Shown one piece after another: positions 7,927 to 15,464 of a DNA stretch of 32,516 nucleotides. The stretch lies in assembly GCA_025935035.1 (NCBI GenBank), contig JAICWB010000004.1, positions 1 through 32,516 on the forward strand. Reading direction: 5' to 3'. Both the position numbers and the translations under genes were made by a program. Position 1 is the stretch's first letter. The number at the start of each line of letters is the position of its first letter. The notes beneath the pieces were generated by a model. That model did no database searches. It saw only the letters and a program-made list of their open reading frames with translations, and had not been told where the DNA came from. Source of the stretch: Terriglobales bacterium (lineage in GTDB: Bacteria; Acidobacteriota; Terriglobia; Terriglobales; Acidobacteriaceae).

Positions 7927-8616
7927 ATGATCAGCACTTTCCCAACTTCGGTCTTGCCGGTGGAAGCACGAGCCAGCATGAGAGTGAAGATGCTTGAAGA
8001 GCAACTGTCAAGCAACTTGAGCTCAATGATCTGCGGCTTCCACCAGCTGCTCGACTTGAAAGATCTCAACACCGGTGTCCACAGCACCCGTCTTGCAGAA
8101 TGGGCGATGCGCGTAGGCCAGGAGTTGGGAATACCGGAAGAGAGCCTGCAAGAGCTGGAGATGGCCGCCGTAGTTCATGACATCGGCAAGATCGGCGTGC
8201 CAGACGCCATCCTTAATAAGGCGGGTAAGCTTACTGACGATGAACGCGCTGTAATGAACAAACATCCTGAGTTCGGTTGGGGAGTGCTTCGGCTGTTTCC
8301 CGCACTCACCCAGACCAGTCTTATCACTCTCCACCATCACGAAAGTTTTGACGGCCGCGGCTATCCTGGTAACCTTCGCGGAAGCGAGATACCTCTTGGC
8401 GCGCGCATCGTCACCGTCATCGATTCATTCGACGCGATGGTCTCGGATCGTCCTTATCGCAAAGGCTTGCCCAGCGAGGAAGCCAAGCGGCGGTTGGTCG
8501 AGTCGTCGGGAACACAGTTTGACCCCGCCGTAGTGACGTGCTTCCTCAAGATAGTTGATACGGAATTGCCGGCGGTTCGAGCTGCAATGGGCACAGGATC
8601 TAGTTTGGTCTTCTAG
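7927..8616 (+). CDS. Stand-alone HD-GYP domain protein, probable cyclic-di-GMP phosphodiesterase
   Basis: A 229-residue protein that is almost entirely an HD-GYP domain. The metal-binding His84-Asp85 pair sits in VVHDIGKIGVPD. It is followed by NKHPEFGWGV, LHHHESFDGRGYP (the GYP signature, residues 141-147) and ARIVTVIDSFDAMVSDRPYR. All motifs needed for hydrolysis of cyclic di-GMP look intact. About 45 N-terminal residues precede the domain, and no receiver, GAF, PAS or membrane sensor is present. The gene starts 4 nt after the S8 stop, with AGGT overlapping the junction, so it is very probably coexpressed with the protease. Its control is therefore likely transcriptional or through a protein partner. 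ATG codons further in (for example 7978) are alternative starts. Confidence 0.9.
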   Translation: MISTFPTSVLPVEARASMRVKMLEEQLSSNLSSMICGFHQLLDLKDLNTGVHSTRLAEWAMRVGQELGIPEESLQELEMAAVVHDIGKIGVPDAILNKAGKLTDDERAVMNKHPEFGWGVLRLFPALTQTSLITLHHHESFDGRGYPGNLRGSEIPLGARIVTVIDSFDAMVSDRPYRKGLPSEEAKRRLVESSGTQFDPAVVTCFLKIVDTELPAVRAAMGTGSSLVF

Positions 8617-8622
8617 ACCAAA
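8604..8622 (+). terminator. Perfect 8-bp hairpin overlapping the HD-GYP stop codon
   Basis: TTTGGTCT-TCT-AGACCAAA forms an 8-bp stem with a 3-nt loop; the TAG stop lies in the loop and 3' arm. No T-run follows, so this is at best an unusual terminator or a 3'-end stabilising structure. A second short perfect hairpin, GCGTCT-CCT-AGACGC, lies at 8712-8726. Either could separate the cassette from the his operon. Confidence 0.4.
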
Positions 8623-8736
8623 TCAGGATCTCGGCCATAATTCTAGTCTGGACAGAATCGGCACTGTGTAATTTCGTTCGATTCCGTCTCTGGCCACCAT
8701 TGTCCCTCTCAGCGTCTCCTAGACGCCGCGTTACTA

Positions 8737-8757
8737 CGTCAATCGACGCGCTTGACG
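8737..8757. promoter_or_regulatory. Imperfect palindrome covering the his promoter -35 element
   Basis: CGTCAA (8737-8742) and TTGACG (8752-8757) form an inverted repeat around a 9-nt centre that itself contains a further CG/CG pair. The right arm is exactly the -35 hexamer. This could be a repressor or activator site, or a chance result of the -35 sequence. Confidence 0.35.
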
Positions 8758-8780
8758 ATTGTCCTGTGTCTCACTACTAT
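8752..8780 (+). promoter_or_regulatory. Sigma-70-type promoter of the his operon
   Basis: A -35 TTGACG (8752-8757) and a -10 TACTAT (8775-8780) are separated by the ideal 17 nt. Transcription should begin near 8787-8791, most likely at A8789. That places the start 0-4 nt before the leader-peptide GTG at 8791. The position just before the His-rich leader ORF supports the call. Confidence 0.7.
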
Positions 8781-8790
8781 ATCTTTCTAC

Positions 8791-8862
8791 GTGAACCTCT
8801 TGTTCCATCTGCACCACCATCATCACCATGCGAACAGCGTGTCGGTGGAGGAGTGCGGATAG
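8791..8862 (+). CDS. hisL: Histidine operon leader peptide (His-rich attenuation peptide)
   Basis: A 23-codon ORF starting GTG AAC and ending TAG. It contains HLHHHHHH, seven His codons within eight, including six in a row (CAC CAC CAT CAT CAC CAT, 8812-8829). It is too short for the ORF track. It lies between a good promoter and a Rho-independent terminator, 93 nt before hisI, the classical arrangement of a his attenuator. Ribosome stalling on the His codons when His-tRNA is scarce would favour the antiterminator (8835-8845 with 8889-8899). No Shine-Dalgarno precedes the GTG, and the predicted transcript start is only a few bases upstream, so translation is probably leaderless. The in-frame TTG at 8752 lies inside the -35 box and is unlikely to be the start. 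Confidence 0.85.
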   Translation: MNLLFHLHHHHHHANSVSVEECG

Positions 8863-8899
8863 AGACTTAGTCACATCTAGCAATCATCCCGGCCCGCTG
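8835..8899 (+). promoter_or_regulatory. Antiterminator structure of the his attenuator
   Basis: CAGCGTGTCGG (8835-8845), just after the His codons, can pair with CCGGCCCGCTG (8889-8899). This gives ten pairs, one of them a G-T wobble, with a single mismatch. The 3' partner is the 5' arm of the terminator, so the two structures exclude each other. The CACC and GCAC segments in the His-codon region can also pair with GGTG (8844-8847) and GTGC (8853-8856), giving a candidate 1:2 hairpin that sequesters part of the antiterminator strand. Confidence 0.7.
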
Positions 8900-8930
8900 A
8901 CCAAAGATCAGCGGGCTTTTTCTTTTGCTC
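8892..8930 (+). terminator. Rho-independent terminator (attenuator) upstream of hisI
   Basis: GCCCGCTGA (8892-8900) and TCAGCGGGC (8908-8916) form a perfect 9-bp GC-rich stem with a 7-nt loop, followed directly by TTTTTCTTTT. It sits after the His leader peptide and 26 nt before hisI, so it must be read through for his expression. Confidence 0.93.
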
Positions 8931-8955
8931 ACAAATTCAACCAAAGAGGAATGTT

Positions 8956-9315
8956 ATGAAGCTGAATATAGATTTTGAAAAAATGAGTGGTCTGGTTCCA
9001 GCCATCGTGCAGGACGCAGACAATGGCGAGGTCCTGATGCTGGGATTCATGAACGCCGAATCTTACGGTCTCACGGAGGAGTCTGGCTTTGTGACTTTTT
9101 ACAGCCGCACGCGCAACAAGATTTGGATGAAAGGCGAGAGTAGCGGCAACCGCCTGGAGGTGGTTTCCGCGTCTACGGACTGTGACGTGGATACCCTACT
9201 ATTCCGTGTCCGCGTGCAAGGTGACGGTCTTGTTTGCCACGAAGGCACGCGTTCGTGTTTCACCAAGTCAATTTCTCTAAGTCCGACGGCGCAAGCGGCT
9301 GGGGTATCACGATGA
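8956..9315 (+). CDS. hisI: Phosphoribosyl-AMP cyclohydrolase
   Basis: Third step of histidine synthesis: opens the purine ring of PR-AMP to give ProFAR. It is 119 residues long, a stand-alone HisI with no fused HisE domain. The family metal and substrate motifs are visible: WMKGESSGN, then [10 protein letters not shown] (Asp-rich Mg site) and the zinc ligands in [14 protein letters not shown]. The start follows AGAGGA at 5-6 nt. It is the first structural gene after the attenuator, and its stop overlaps the hisG start (ATGA). No hisE, needed for the preceding pyrophosphohydrolase step, is seen in the operon, so that gene must lie elsewhere. Confidence 0.96.
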   Translation: MKLNIDFEKMSGLVPAIVQDADNGEVLMLGFMNAESYGLTEESGFVTFYSRTRNKIWMKGESSGNRLEVVSASTDCDVDTLLFRVRVQGDGLVCHEGTRSCFTKSISLSPTAQAAGVSR

Positions 9316-10196
9316 CAGTTGCCGGCAATAAGCTTCGCCTGGGTATCCCTAAAGGCAGTTTGCAAGACGCGACCATCGCCCTCTTCGCGAGCGCTGGTTT
9401 TAATATCTACGCCAACGGGCGTTCGTATTTTCCCACCGTGGACGATCCTGAGATCGAGTGCATGCTCATCCGCGCGCAGGAGATGGCGCGGTATGTGGAG
9501 CATGGCGCGTTAGACGCCGGATTGACGGGCAGTGACTGGGTAGCTGACAGCGGCCTGGACGTGCAGACAGTCACCGACCTGGTGTATGCAAAGCAAAGCC
9601 GTTCCAAGGTGCGGTGGGTGCTGGCTGTGCCTCAGGATTCACCGTACCAAAAAGCAGAAGACCTCAAAGACTGCATCATCGCGACCGAGTTGGTGAATAC
9701 CACGAAGAGCTATTTCAATGGCAAGAACGTGCCTGTGAAAGTGGAATTCAGCTGGGGCGCCACAGAAGTAAAACCCCCGATCCTGGCGGATGCGATCGTC
9801 GAAGTTACAGAGACGGGAAGTTCGCTGCGGGCGAACCGGCTGCGCATCATTGATACGGTCATTGAATCCGCCACCCAACTCATAGCCAACAAGAAGTCCT
9901 GGCAGAACGATTGGAAGCGCAAGAAGATTGAGAACCTGGCACTGATGTTGCGTGGTGCGATTGACGCTCAGGGCCGCGTCGGCTTGATGCTAAACGTGCG
10001 CAAGGCGCAGCTCGAGCATGTCTTGGCAGTCCTGCCCGCCTTGAATTCACCCACAGTCTCCTCATTGAGCGATGCTCAGTGGGTCGCGGTCAATACCATC
10101 CTTGAAGAATCTGTGGTCCGGGACGTGCTTCCTCGCTTGAAAGAAGTGGGAGCCACCGGCATCGTGGAATATCCGCTGAACAAGGTGGTGATGTAG
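9312..10196 (+). CDS. hisG: ATP phosphoribosyltransferase, long form
   Basis: First committed step of histidine synthesis, condensing ATP with PRPP. I place the start at the ATG at 9312, which overlaps the hisI stop; the ORF-track start at 9234 would add 26 residues lying inside hisI. The 294-residue length matches the long HisG form, with catalytic domain ([32 protein letters not shown]) and the C-terminal ACT-like regulatory domain ([18 protein letters not shown], ending [11 protein letters not shown]). The long form works as a homohexamer inhibited by histidine and does not need HisZ; no hisZ is present, which is consistent. Regulation is thus likely both by feedback and by the leader attenuator. 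Confidence 0.96.
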   Translation: MTVAGNKLRLGIPKGSLQDATIALFASAGFNIYANGRSYFPTVDDPEIECMLIRAQEMARYVEHGALDAGLTGSDWVADSGLDVQTVTDLVYAKQSRSKVRWVLAVPQDSPYQKAEDLKDCIIATELVNTTKSYFNGKNVPVKVEFSWGATEVKPPILADAIVEVTETGSSLRANRLRIIDTVIESATQLIANKKSWQNDWKRKKIENLALMLRGAIDAQGRVGLMLNVRKAQLEHVLAVLPALNSPTVSSLSDAQWVAVNTILEESVVRDVLPRLKEVGATGIVEYPLNKVVM

Positions 10197-11455
10197 TGCG
10201 GATAGTGAAGAGCGACATGGCAGCCGGGCGCAAAGCGATTCACGGCTTGGTGAACCGCGGAAAAACAGCAAGTTCGCGAGTAGAAGCTGCGGCACGCAAG
10301 ATCCTACGCGATGTTGAACGCAACGGGGACGCTGCTCTCCGGAGATTGGCCGTTCAGTTCGATGGCTTAGGTGCGCGACAGTCCATGATGGTGCAACGAA
10401 GCGAATTGTCGCGAGCGCTGAAAAACATGCGTAAAGCCGACCCGCAATTTCTGAACGCACTGGAAGCTGCGACGGACAACATTCGCAAATTCGCGGAATG
10501 GCAGAAGCCGCGCGAGTGGTCGCGAAAGATCCAACCGGGCGTGATCGTCGGGCAAGTCTTACGTCCGCTGGAAAGCGTCGGCTGTTATGTGCCCGGCGGC
10601 CGTTATCCGCTGCCTTCCACCTTGCTGATGACGGTGGTCCCTGCGCAAGTAGCCGGAGTGCCTCGGATCGTTGTCGTCTCTCCTCGTCCCGCGACACACA
10701 CACTGGCCGCTGCGGCGTTCCTCGGTGTCACAGAGTTCTATCGCGTAGGAGGCGCGCAAGCGATTGCTGCACTCGCCTATGGAACAAAAACCATCAGCCG
10801 GGTGCAGAAGATCGTAGGCCCGGGGAACTCTTACGTTACTGCCGCCAAGGAGCTTTGCGGTTGCCCCATCGATATGCTCGCAGGGCCCACTGAGGCGCTC
10901 ATTGTGAGTCACACCGGAAATCCACGATTTATTGCGGCTGACCTGGTCGCGCAGGCCGAGCATGACGTAGAAACCAGCGTGTGCTTTGTCACCTCCTCCT
11001 CTTCTCTCGCGGAGGCTGTCGGCGGTGAAATACGCCGATTGTCTGCAGGCAATGCGGTGGCGAAAAGTGCTCTGAAGAACGGCTACGTCGTGGTCACGCG
11101 CTCCCGCGCGGAAGCGATGGATATCGCGAATGCCATAGCCAGCGAGCACCTCACGGTGGATGTCGCAGACGCAAAAAATGTGCGCAATGCGGGCTCACTT
11201 TTTATCGGCGACTACTCCACACAGGCGGCGGGTGACTACGCGTCCGGGCCGAATCACGTTCTTCCCACCGGAGCGCTGGCCCGCGCCCGGGGCGGCTTGA
11301 GCGTGAATGATTTCTTGAAAGTCATCACCTTCCAGCAGGTGTCACGAGCGGGCTTAACTAAACTTGGGCCCTCGATCGCAAAGTTGGCGGAAGCAGAAGG
11401 CTTGAGGGCACACGCCGAGGCCGTACAGGTGCGCATGGGAGGCGGGCGTGCTTAA
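10196..11455 (+). CDS. hisD: Histidinol dehydrogenase
   Basis: Last two oxidations of the pathway, L-histidinol to L-histidine, zinc- and NAD-dependent. It is 419 residues, normal for the family. It starts with GTG, sharing one base with the hisG stop (TAGTG). Recognisable blocks are YVPGGRYPLPSTLLM, GPGNSYVTAAKELC, IDMLAGPTEALIV, the catalytic Glu-His pair in ASEHLTVDV, and ASGPNHVLPTGALAR with its zinc-ligand His. It overlaps hisC by 8 nt. Nothing looks damaged. Confidence 0.97.
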   Translation: MRIVKSDMAAGRKAIHGLVNRGKTASSRVEAAARKILRDVERNGDAALRRLAVQFDGLGARQSMMVQRSELSRALKNMRKADPQFLNALEAATDNIRKFAEWQKPREWSRKIQPGVIVGQVLRPLESVGCYVPGGRYPLPSTLLMTVVPAQVAGVPRIVVVSPRPATHTLAAAAFLGVTEFYRVGGAQAIAALAYGTKTISRVQKIVGPGNSYVTAAKELCGCPIDMLAGPTEALIVSHTGNPRFIAADLVAQAEHDVETSVCFVTSSSSLAEAVGGEIRRLSAGNAVAKSALKNGYVVVTRSRAEAMDIANAIASEHLTVDVADAKNVRNAGSLFIGDYSTQAAGDYASGPNHVLPTGALARARGGLSVNDFLKVITFQQVSRAGLTKLGPSIAKLAEAEGLRAHAEAVQVRMGGGRA

Positions 11456-12539
11456 AGCGAGAGATGCCGTGATCGCGATGAAGGAGTACCATCCACCGCT
11501 CGCCGGCCGACAAGGACTGCGGCTCGATTTCAATGAGAACACCAGCGGGTGTTCACCGAAGGGTTTGGCTCGTTTGCGGAACATCAACGCCGATGACCTC
11601 GCGCGTTATCCCGAACGCGCGCCGGTTGAAGCTATGGTCGCGGCAAAGCTCGGACTCACGCCGGAACAAGTCTTGCTAACGAACGGGGTTGATGAAGCTA
11701 TCCACCTTCTTTCTGAAACATATCTGGAACCAGATGACGAAGCCATTGTGGTGGTTCCGACGTTCGGCATGTACGAGGTTTTCGTGCAGCAGACCGGCTC
11801 AAGGGTCATATTTGTGCAGGCAAATGCAGGCGACTTCAGTTTTCCTATTGCCGCGGTTCTGGCAGCGATAACGCCAAGTACTAAATTCATTGCTTTCGCC
11901 AGCCCGAATAATCCTACAGGCGGAGTGATCAAGCTGGATGACTTGCTCGCCATCCTTGTTGCCGCGCCGCAAGCAGCCGTCTTGCTTGACGAAGCCTACT
12001 TTGATTTTCACGGAGAAACGTTCTTGCCCGAGATCGAACAAAACGCAAACTTGTTTATCGCGCGGACTTTCTCAAAAGCATATGGACTGGCGGCTTTCCG
12101 CACAGGCTTTCTCGCGGCGGACGCAACGACGTTGAAGATGGTGCGCAAAGTTGCTTCGCCTTACAACGTGAACGGTGTTTCGCTCGCCTGCCTGGAAAGC
12201 GCCCTAGATGATAAAGACTACGTCGCCGATTACGTCCAACAGATTCTCGGCGGACGGGCGCTGCTTGAAAAGGAATTCGAATCACTTGGGATCCCGTTCT
12301 GGCCGAGTTGCGCGAACTTCGTACTGTGTCGCATCGGAGAGGCGCACAAGGAATTTGTGACCGCGATGCGCGAACGCGGTGTTCTGGTACGCGACCGCGA
12401 TTCCGATCCTGGGTGCAGTGGCTGCGTGCGCATCACGATAGGCACCACCGAGCAAATGGAAACGCTTCTATCCGCGTTTCGCGACGTCTGCTCTACGTTG
12501 CAGATATCCGGCCCGCTTCGCGCTGGGGCATCGCGATGA
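11448..12539 (+). CDS. hisC: Histidinol-phosphate aminotransferase
   Basis: PLP-dependent transamination of imidazole-acetol phosphate with glutamate. It is 363 residues, aminotransferase class I/II fold. Motifs: [11 protein letters not shown] near the N-terminus, [17 protein letters not shown], and the PLP-binding lysine in [15 protein letters not shown]. The GTG start at 11448 overlaps hisD by 8 nt. The in-frame ATG at 11478 ([10 protein letters not shown]) is an alternative. The stop overlaps the hisB start. HisC paralogues can act on aromatic amino acids, but the operon setting supports the histidine role. Confidence 0.95.
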   Translation: MLKARDAVIAMKEYHPPLAGRQGLRLDFNENTSGCSPKGLARLRNINADDLARYPERAPVEAMVAAKLGLTPEQVLLTNGVDEAIHLLSETYLEPDDEAIVVVPTFGMYEVFVQQTGSRVIFVQANAGDFSFPIAAVLAAITPSTKFIAFASPNNPTGGVIKLDDLLAILVAAPQAAVLLDEAYFDFHGETFLPEIEQNANLFIARTFSKAYGLAAFRTGFLAADATTLKMVRKVASPYNVNGVSLACLESALDDKDYVADYVQQILGGRALLEKEFESLGIPFWPSCANFVLCRIGEAHKEFVTAMRERGVLVRDRDSDPGCSGCVRITIGTTEQMETLLSAFRDVCSTLQISGPLRAGASR

Positions 12540-13123
12540 GAAAAGCCACGATCAGGCGCAAGACCAATGAGACTGAGATCATGCTGAATCTCACCATTGA
12601 GGGCAAAGGCGTTTATAAAGTTTCCACAGGCATTCGTTTTCTTGATCACATGCTGGAGCTTTTCGCGCGTCATGGCGCTTTTAATCTCACGCTAAAGTGC
12701 AAAGGTGACCTCGACGTAGATCAGCACCACACCGTCGAGGACGTCGGCATAGCGCTCGGGGAAGCATTGAGCCGCTCTCTTGGAGACAAGCGCGGGATCT
12801 TGCGGGCGGGCTATTTCCTGATGCCCATGGATGAGACGCTGGGCATGGCAGCTATCGATTTAAGCGGACGCGCGCAGGCCGTCATTGAGACAAAGGTAAA
12901 AGCGCATTACGTCGGCGACCTGCAATCGGAGCTCGTAGTTGATTTCTTCGAAGGCTTCGCTCGCGGTGCGCGCGCCAATGTCCACATCAAGACGCTCTAT
13001 GGCCGTTCCAACCATCACAAGATCGAGGCGTTATTCAAAGCGTTTGCGCGCGCGTTGCGCGTGGCGTGCTCGAAAGATAAACGTCTCGCCAAAATGCTTC
13101 CCAGTACGAAAGGGCTGCTGTGA
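12536..13123 (+). CDS. hisB: Imidazoleglycerol-phosphate dehydratase
   Basis: Dehydrates IGP to imidazole-acetol phosphate, manganese-dependent. I place the start at the ATG at 12536, overlapping the hisC stop (ATGA); the ORF-track start at 12308 lies deep in hisC. The resulting 195 residues match monofunctional HisB, without the phosphatase domain found in enterobacteria. Metal-binding blocks: [27 protein letters not shown], and [17 protein letters not shown]. Because no histidinol-phosphatase domain is fused and no such gene is in the operon, that step must be encoded elsewhere. The stop overlaps the GTG start of hisH. Confidence 0.97.
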   Translation: MRKATIRRKTNETEIMLNLTIEGKGVYKVSTGIRFLDHMLELFARHGAFNLTLKCKGDLDVDQHHTVEDVGIALGEALSRSLGDKRGILRAGYFLMPMDETLGMAAIDLSGRAQAVIETKVKAHYVGDLQSELVVDFFEGFARGARANVHIKTLYGRSNHHKIEALFKAFARALRVACSKDKRLAKMLPSTKGLL

Positions 13124-13716
13124 TCGCAATAATCGATTACCGTGCCGGGAATCTGGCCTCAGTAAAAAAAGCCTTCGATCATCTGGGAGCGGAATGTCTC
13201 GTCACATCTGGTCCTGCGGAAGCGCGGTCCGCTAACAAGCTGGTTCTGCCCGGCGTCGGGCATTTTTCGGCAACGCAGGCCCTCGACGAACTGGGGCTTA
13301 GACCGGCGATCGAAGAAAGCATCTCAGCTGGGAAACCGTTCCTCGGGATATGTGTCGGGATGCAGTGGATGTTTGCCGGCAGCAGTGAAGCGCCGCAGGT
13401 GAGAGGCCTTGGTTTGTTTGCCGGCCAATGCTCCCGGTTTTCTTCCGCCGTGAAGTCGCCGCATGTCGGTTGGAATACGCTAAGCCCGCGCGGAAGATCG
13501 CGGTTGCTCGCCGGGCTTAGCGACCAAGTTTTCGCCTACTTCACTCATTCTTATCGCGCTCCTATTGGCGCAGATTGTGTCTCAACTACAACCTATGATG
13601 GAGACTTTGCTTCCATCGTGGAACGCGGCAACCTATTTGGGGTGCAGTTCCATCCGGAAAAGTCCGGGGATGCCGGCCTGCGCATTCTGCGCAATTTCGT
13701 GGAATTGCCATGTTGA
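13120..13716 (+). CDS. hisH: Imidazole glycerol phosphate synthase, glutamine amidotransferase subunit
   Basis: Class I glutaminase subunit that supplies ammonia to HisF through the HisF barrel. It is 198 residues, starting GTG within the hisB stop. Catalytic triad: Cys78 in [12 protein letters not shown], with His178 and Glu180 in [11 protein letters not shown]. An early [12 protein letters not shown] block and VLPGVGHF are typical of the family. It overlaps hisF by 7 nt, which fits the obligate one-to-one complex. Confidence 0.96.
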   Translation: MIAIIDYRAGNLASVKKAFDHLGAECLVTSGPAEARSANKLVLPGVGHFSATQALDELGLRPAIEESISAGKPFLGICVGMQWMFAGSSEAPQVRGLGLFAGQCSRFSSAVKSPHVGWNTLSPRGRSRLLAGLSDQVFAYFTHSYRAPIGADCVSTTTYDGDFASIVERGNLFGVQFHPEKSGDAGLRILRNFVELPC

Positions 13717-14474
13717 CGAAACGAGTGATCGCTTGCCTGGATTGCCAGAACGGCCGCGTGGTCAAAGGCGTGCAATTTCTCGATTTGCGCGATGCCGGCG
13801 ATCCCGCCGAACTAGCCATCACGCATGCCGCCGCCGGCGCGGACGAGATCGTTTTGCTTGATATCACGGCTACGCATGAGGCCCGCAAGACATTACTCGA
13901 CACCGTGCGCCGGACAGCGCAGAATCTTTTTGTTCCACTGACCGTCGGCGGCGGGATTCAGACTGTTGACGATGCTGCGCGAGTGTTTGACTGCGGCGCT
14001 GACAAAATCAGTATTAACTCGGCTGCCGTGACTCGCCCGGATCTGATCGCGGAGATCGGCAGCCGTTTCGGTTCACAGGCGGTTATGGTCGCCATCGATG
14101 CCAAATGCAATGAGCAGGGCATAGACGAGGTCGTCACCGCCGGTGGGCGCAATGCGACCGGAAGGCGCGTCGTCGATTGGGCTCGCGAAGCGGAAACAAG
14201 AGGTGCCGGCGAAATACTTCTCACCTCGATGCGCAACGACGGCACTCAGGCAGGATTTGACTGCGCGCTGACCAGCGCGGTGGCTGAATCGGTCCAGGTC
14301 CCCGTTATCGCTTCCGGCGGCGCCGGGAACGAACGTCACTTCGTCGAGGTGTTTGAGAAAGGACGGGCTGACGCGGCCCTTGCGGCATCAATCCTCCACT
14401 TTGGCACCCACACTATCGCAAACATCAAGCTTGCCATGCGCAACGCAGGCATTCCAGTGAGGCTGCCATGCTGA
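13710..14474 (+). CDS. hisF: Imidazole glycerol phosphate synthase, cyclase subunit
   Basis: TIM-barrel cyclase that uses HisH ammonia to make IGP and AICAR from PRFAR. It is 254 residues. The catalytic aspartates are conserved, one in [17 protein letters not shown] near the N-terminus and one in VMVAIDAK in the middle. Phosphate-binding glycine-rich loops appear as VPLTVGGGI and VIASGGAG. The Asp-loop cysteine (CLDC) stands where Val is common (CLDV), probably tolerated. HisF rather than HisA is supported by the VKGVQF motif and the length. It overlaps both hisH and hisA by 7 nt. Confidence 0.96.
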   Translation: MLTKRVIACLDCQNGRVVKGVQFLDLRDAGDPAELAITHAAAGADEIVLLDITATHEARKTLLDTVRRTAQNLFVPLTVGGGIQTVDDAARVFDCGADKISINSAAVTRPDLIAEIGSRFGSQAVMVAIDAKCNEQGIDEVVTAGGRNATGRRVVDWAREAETRGAGEILLTSMRNDGTQAGFDCALTSAVAESVQVPVIASGGAGNERHFVEVFEKGRADAALAASILHFGTHTIANIKLAMRNAGIPVRLPC

Positions 14475-15142
14475 TCCCGTGCATCGATGTCATGAAAGGA
14501 AAGGTAGTGCAACTGATTCGAGGCGAGAAGAAGGCCATTGAACTGGATGATCCTGAACCCTGGCTTTGCCGCTTTGAAAAATATCCATTGATCCACGTGG
14601 TCGACCTCGACGCCGCAATGGGCCATGGCTCGAACCGCGCGTTCATAGCGCGACTTCTAAACCGGTTGCCTTGTCAGGTAGGGGGAGGCGTCCGCAGCCT
14701 GGCAGACGCGAAAGATCTTCTCGCCATCGGCGCCAAGCGGGTAGTCGTTGGTTCTGCTCTCGTAGCCAATGGCGGCATAGACACGGACTTCGCTCAATCT
14801 CTCGCACTGGCGTTTGGCACCGAACGCCTGGCCTTTGCGGTCGATTCCAAGAACGGCGCTCTGGCGATTCGGGGATGGAAAGAAACCGTCAGCATCACCT
14901 CGCGTGAGGCTGTTCACAAGCTGGATAACTTTTGCTCCGCTTTCTTATATACGAATGTGAACAACGAAGGCTTGCTAAAAGGGTTCCCGATCGAAGAGGC
15001 TCAAACTCTCCGCGTTGCCACCAAGAAACAGCTCATCGTGGGCGGCGGCATCAACTCGGCGCATCAGATCGCACAGCTCGACGCGATGGGCGTGGACTCG
15101 ATCGCGGGCATGGCGATCTACACCAACGCGATCGCCTTTTGA
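14468..15142 (+). CDS. hisA: ProFAR isomerase (HisA), divergent short form
   Basis: Amadori isomerisation of ProFAR to PRFAR. It is 224 residues, about 20 shorter than most HisA proteins. A (beta-alpha)8 barrel pattern is clear: [15 protein letters not shown] with the first catalytic Asp, [29 protein letters not shown] with the second catalytic Asp, and LIVGGGINS. The usual YTDxxRDG loop reads YTNVNNEG, which replaces the first Asp by Asn and RDG by NEG. The threonine is kept. It is the last gene of the operon and the only HisA candidate here, so it is probably functional, perhaps as a lineage-specific subfamily. Loss of activity cannot be excluded from sequence alone. Confidence 0.9.
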   Translation: MLIPCIDVMKGKVVQLIRGEKKAIELDDPEPWLCRFEKYPLIHVVDLDAAMGHGSNRAFIARLLNRLPCQVGGGVRSLADAKDLLAIGAKRVVVGSALVANGGIDTDFAQSLALAFGTERLAFAVDSKNGALAIRGWKETVSITSREAVHKLDNFCSAFLYTNVNNEGLLKGFPIEEAQTLRVATKKQLIVGGGINSAHQIAQLDAMGVDSIAGMAIYTNAIAF

Positions 15143-15464
15143 CGATCGGTCAACTTCAGCCGGGTGTCGTGCCAAAGGTTTGGTAGAGACGACGACCGCT
15201 ACAGTATTACGGCTACAGCCCGCAGAATTAAGGTCAGAAAAGGAGGCGATTTGGCGAAGGCTTCCGGATCGCACTCGCGAGCAATCAGCAGCGTGAAATA
15301 TCTTTTGTATCTCCGAACCAGCGTGCGCAGGAAACAACTTTTTTGCGCTAGAAACGCCTGAAAACCTTGACCTTGGGGGGTGATTCGGGGCATACTTCGC
15401 TAGCTCCTCCCCCTATCTCACTCCACGGCTAAGACCCCAACTTTCGCCGCACTAGGAAGTTCAT
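15143..15464. other. 322-nt intergenic region after the his operon
   Basis: No convincing gene is present. The part just after hisA contains nested short inverted repeats (CGGTC with GACCG, GTCGT with ACGAC, and CCAAAGGTTTGG at the centre) that could fold as a terminator-like structure without a T-run. An AGGAGG at 15241-15246 precedes a TTG ORF of 36 codons (15251-15361, basic peptide with YLLYLRTSVRRK); this is only a weak candidate gene. A possible promoter follows, listed separately. Confidence 0.5.
15367..15396 (+). promoter_or_regulatory. Possible sigma-70 promoter for the NPNVS-repeat protein gene
   Basis: TTGACC (15367-15372) and CATACT (15391-15396) are separated by 18 nt, about 69 nt before the start codon of the large secreted protein. 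The match is reasonable but the G-rich spacer is unusual. Confidence 0.4.

Noticed and set aside
10062-11149. Minus-strand ORFs of 213 and 196 aa opposite hisG/hisD
   Set aside because: They lie antisense to clearly conserved his genes and show no recognisable domain.
13710-15142. Possible swap of the hisF and hisA labels
   Set aside because: The 13710 product has the VKGVQF motif and 254-residue length of HisF; the 14468 product has the DLDAAMG and shorter length of HisA.
15199-15393. 64-aa minus-strand ORF in the gap after hisA
   Set aside because: No ribosome-binding site, no recognisable domain, and it overlaps the likely promoter of the next gene.
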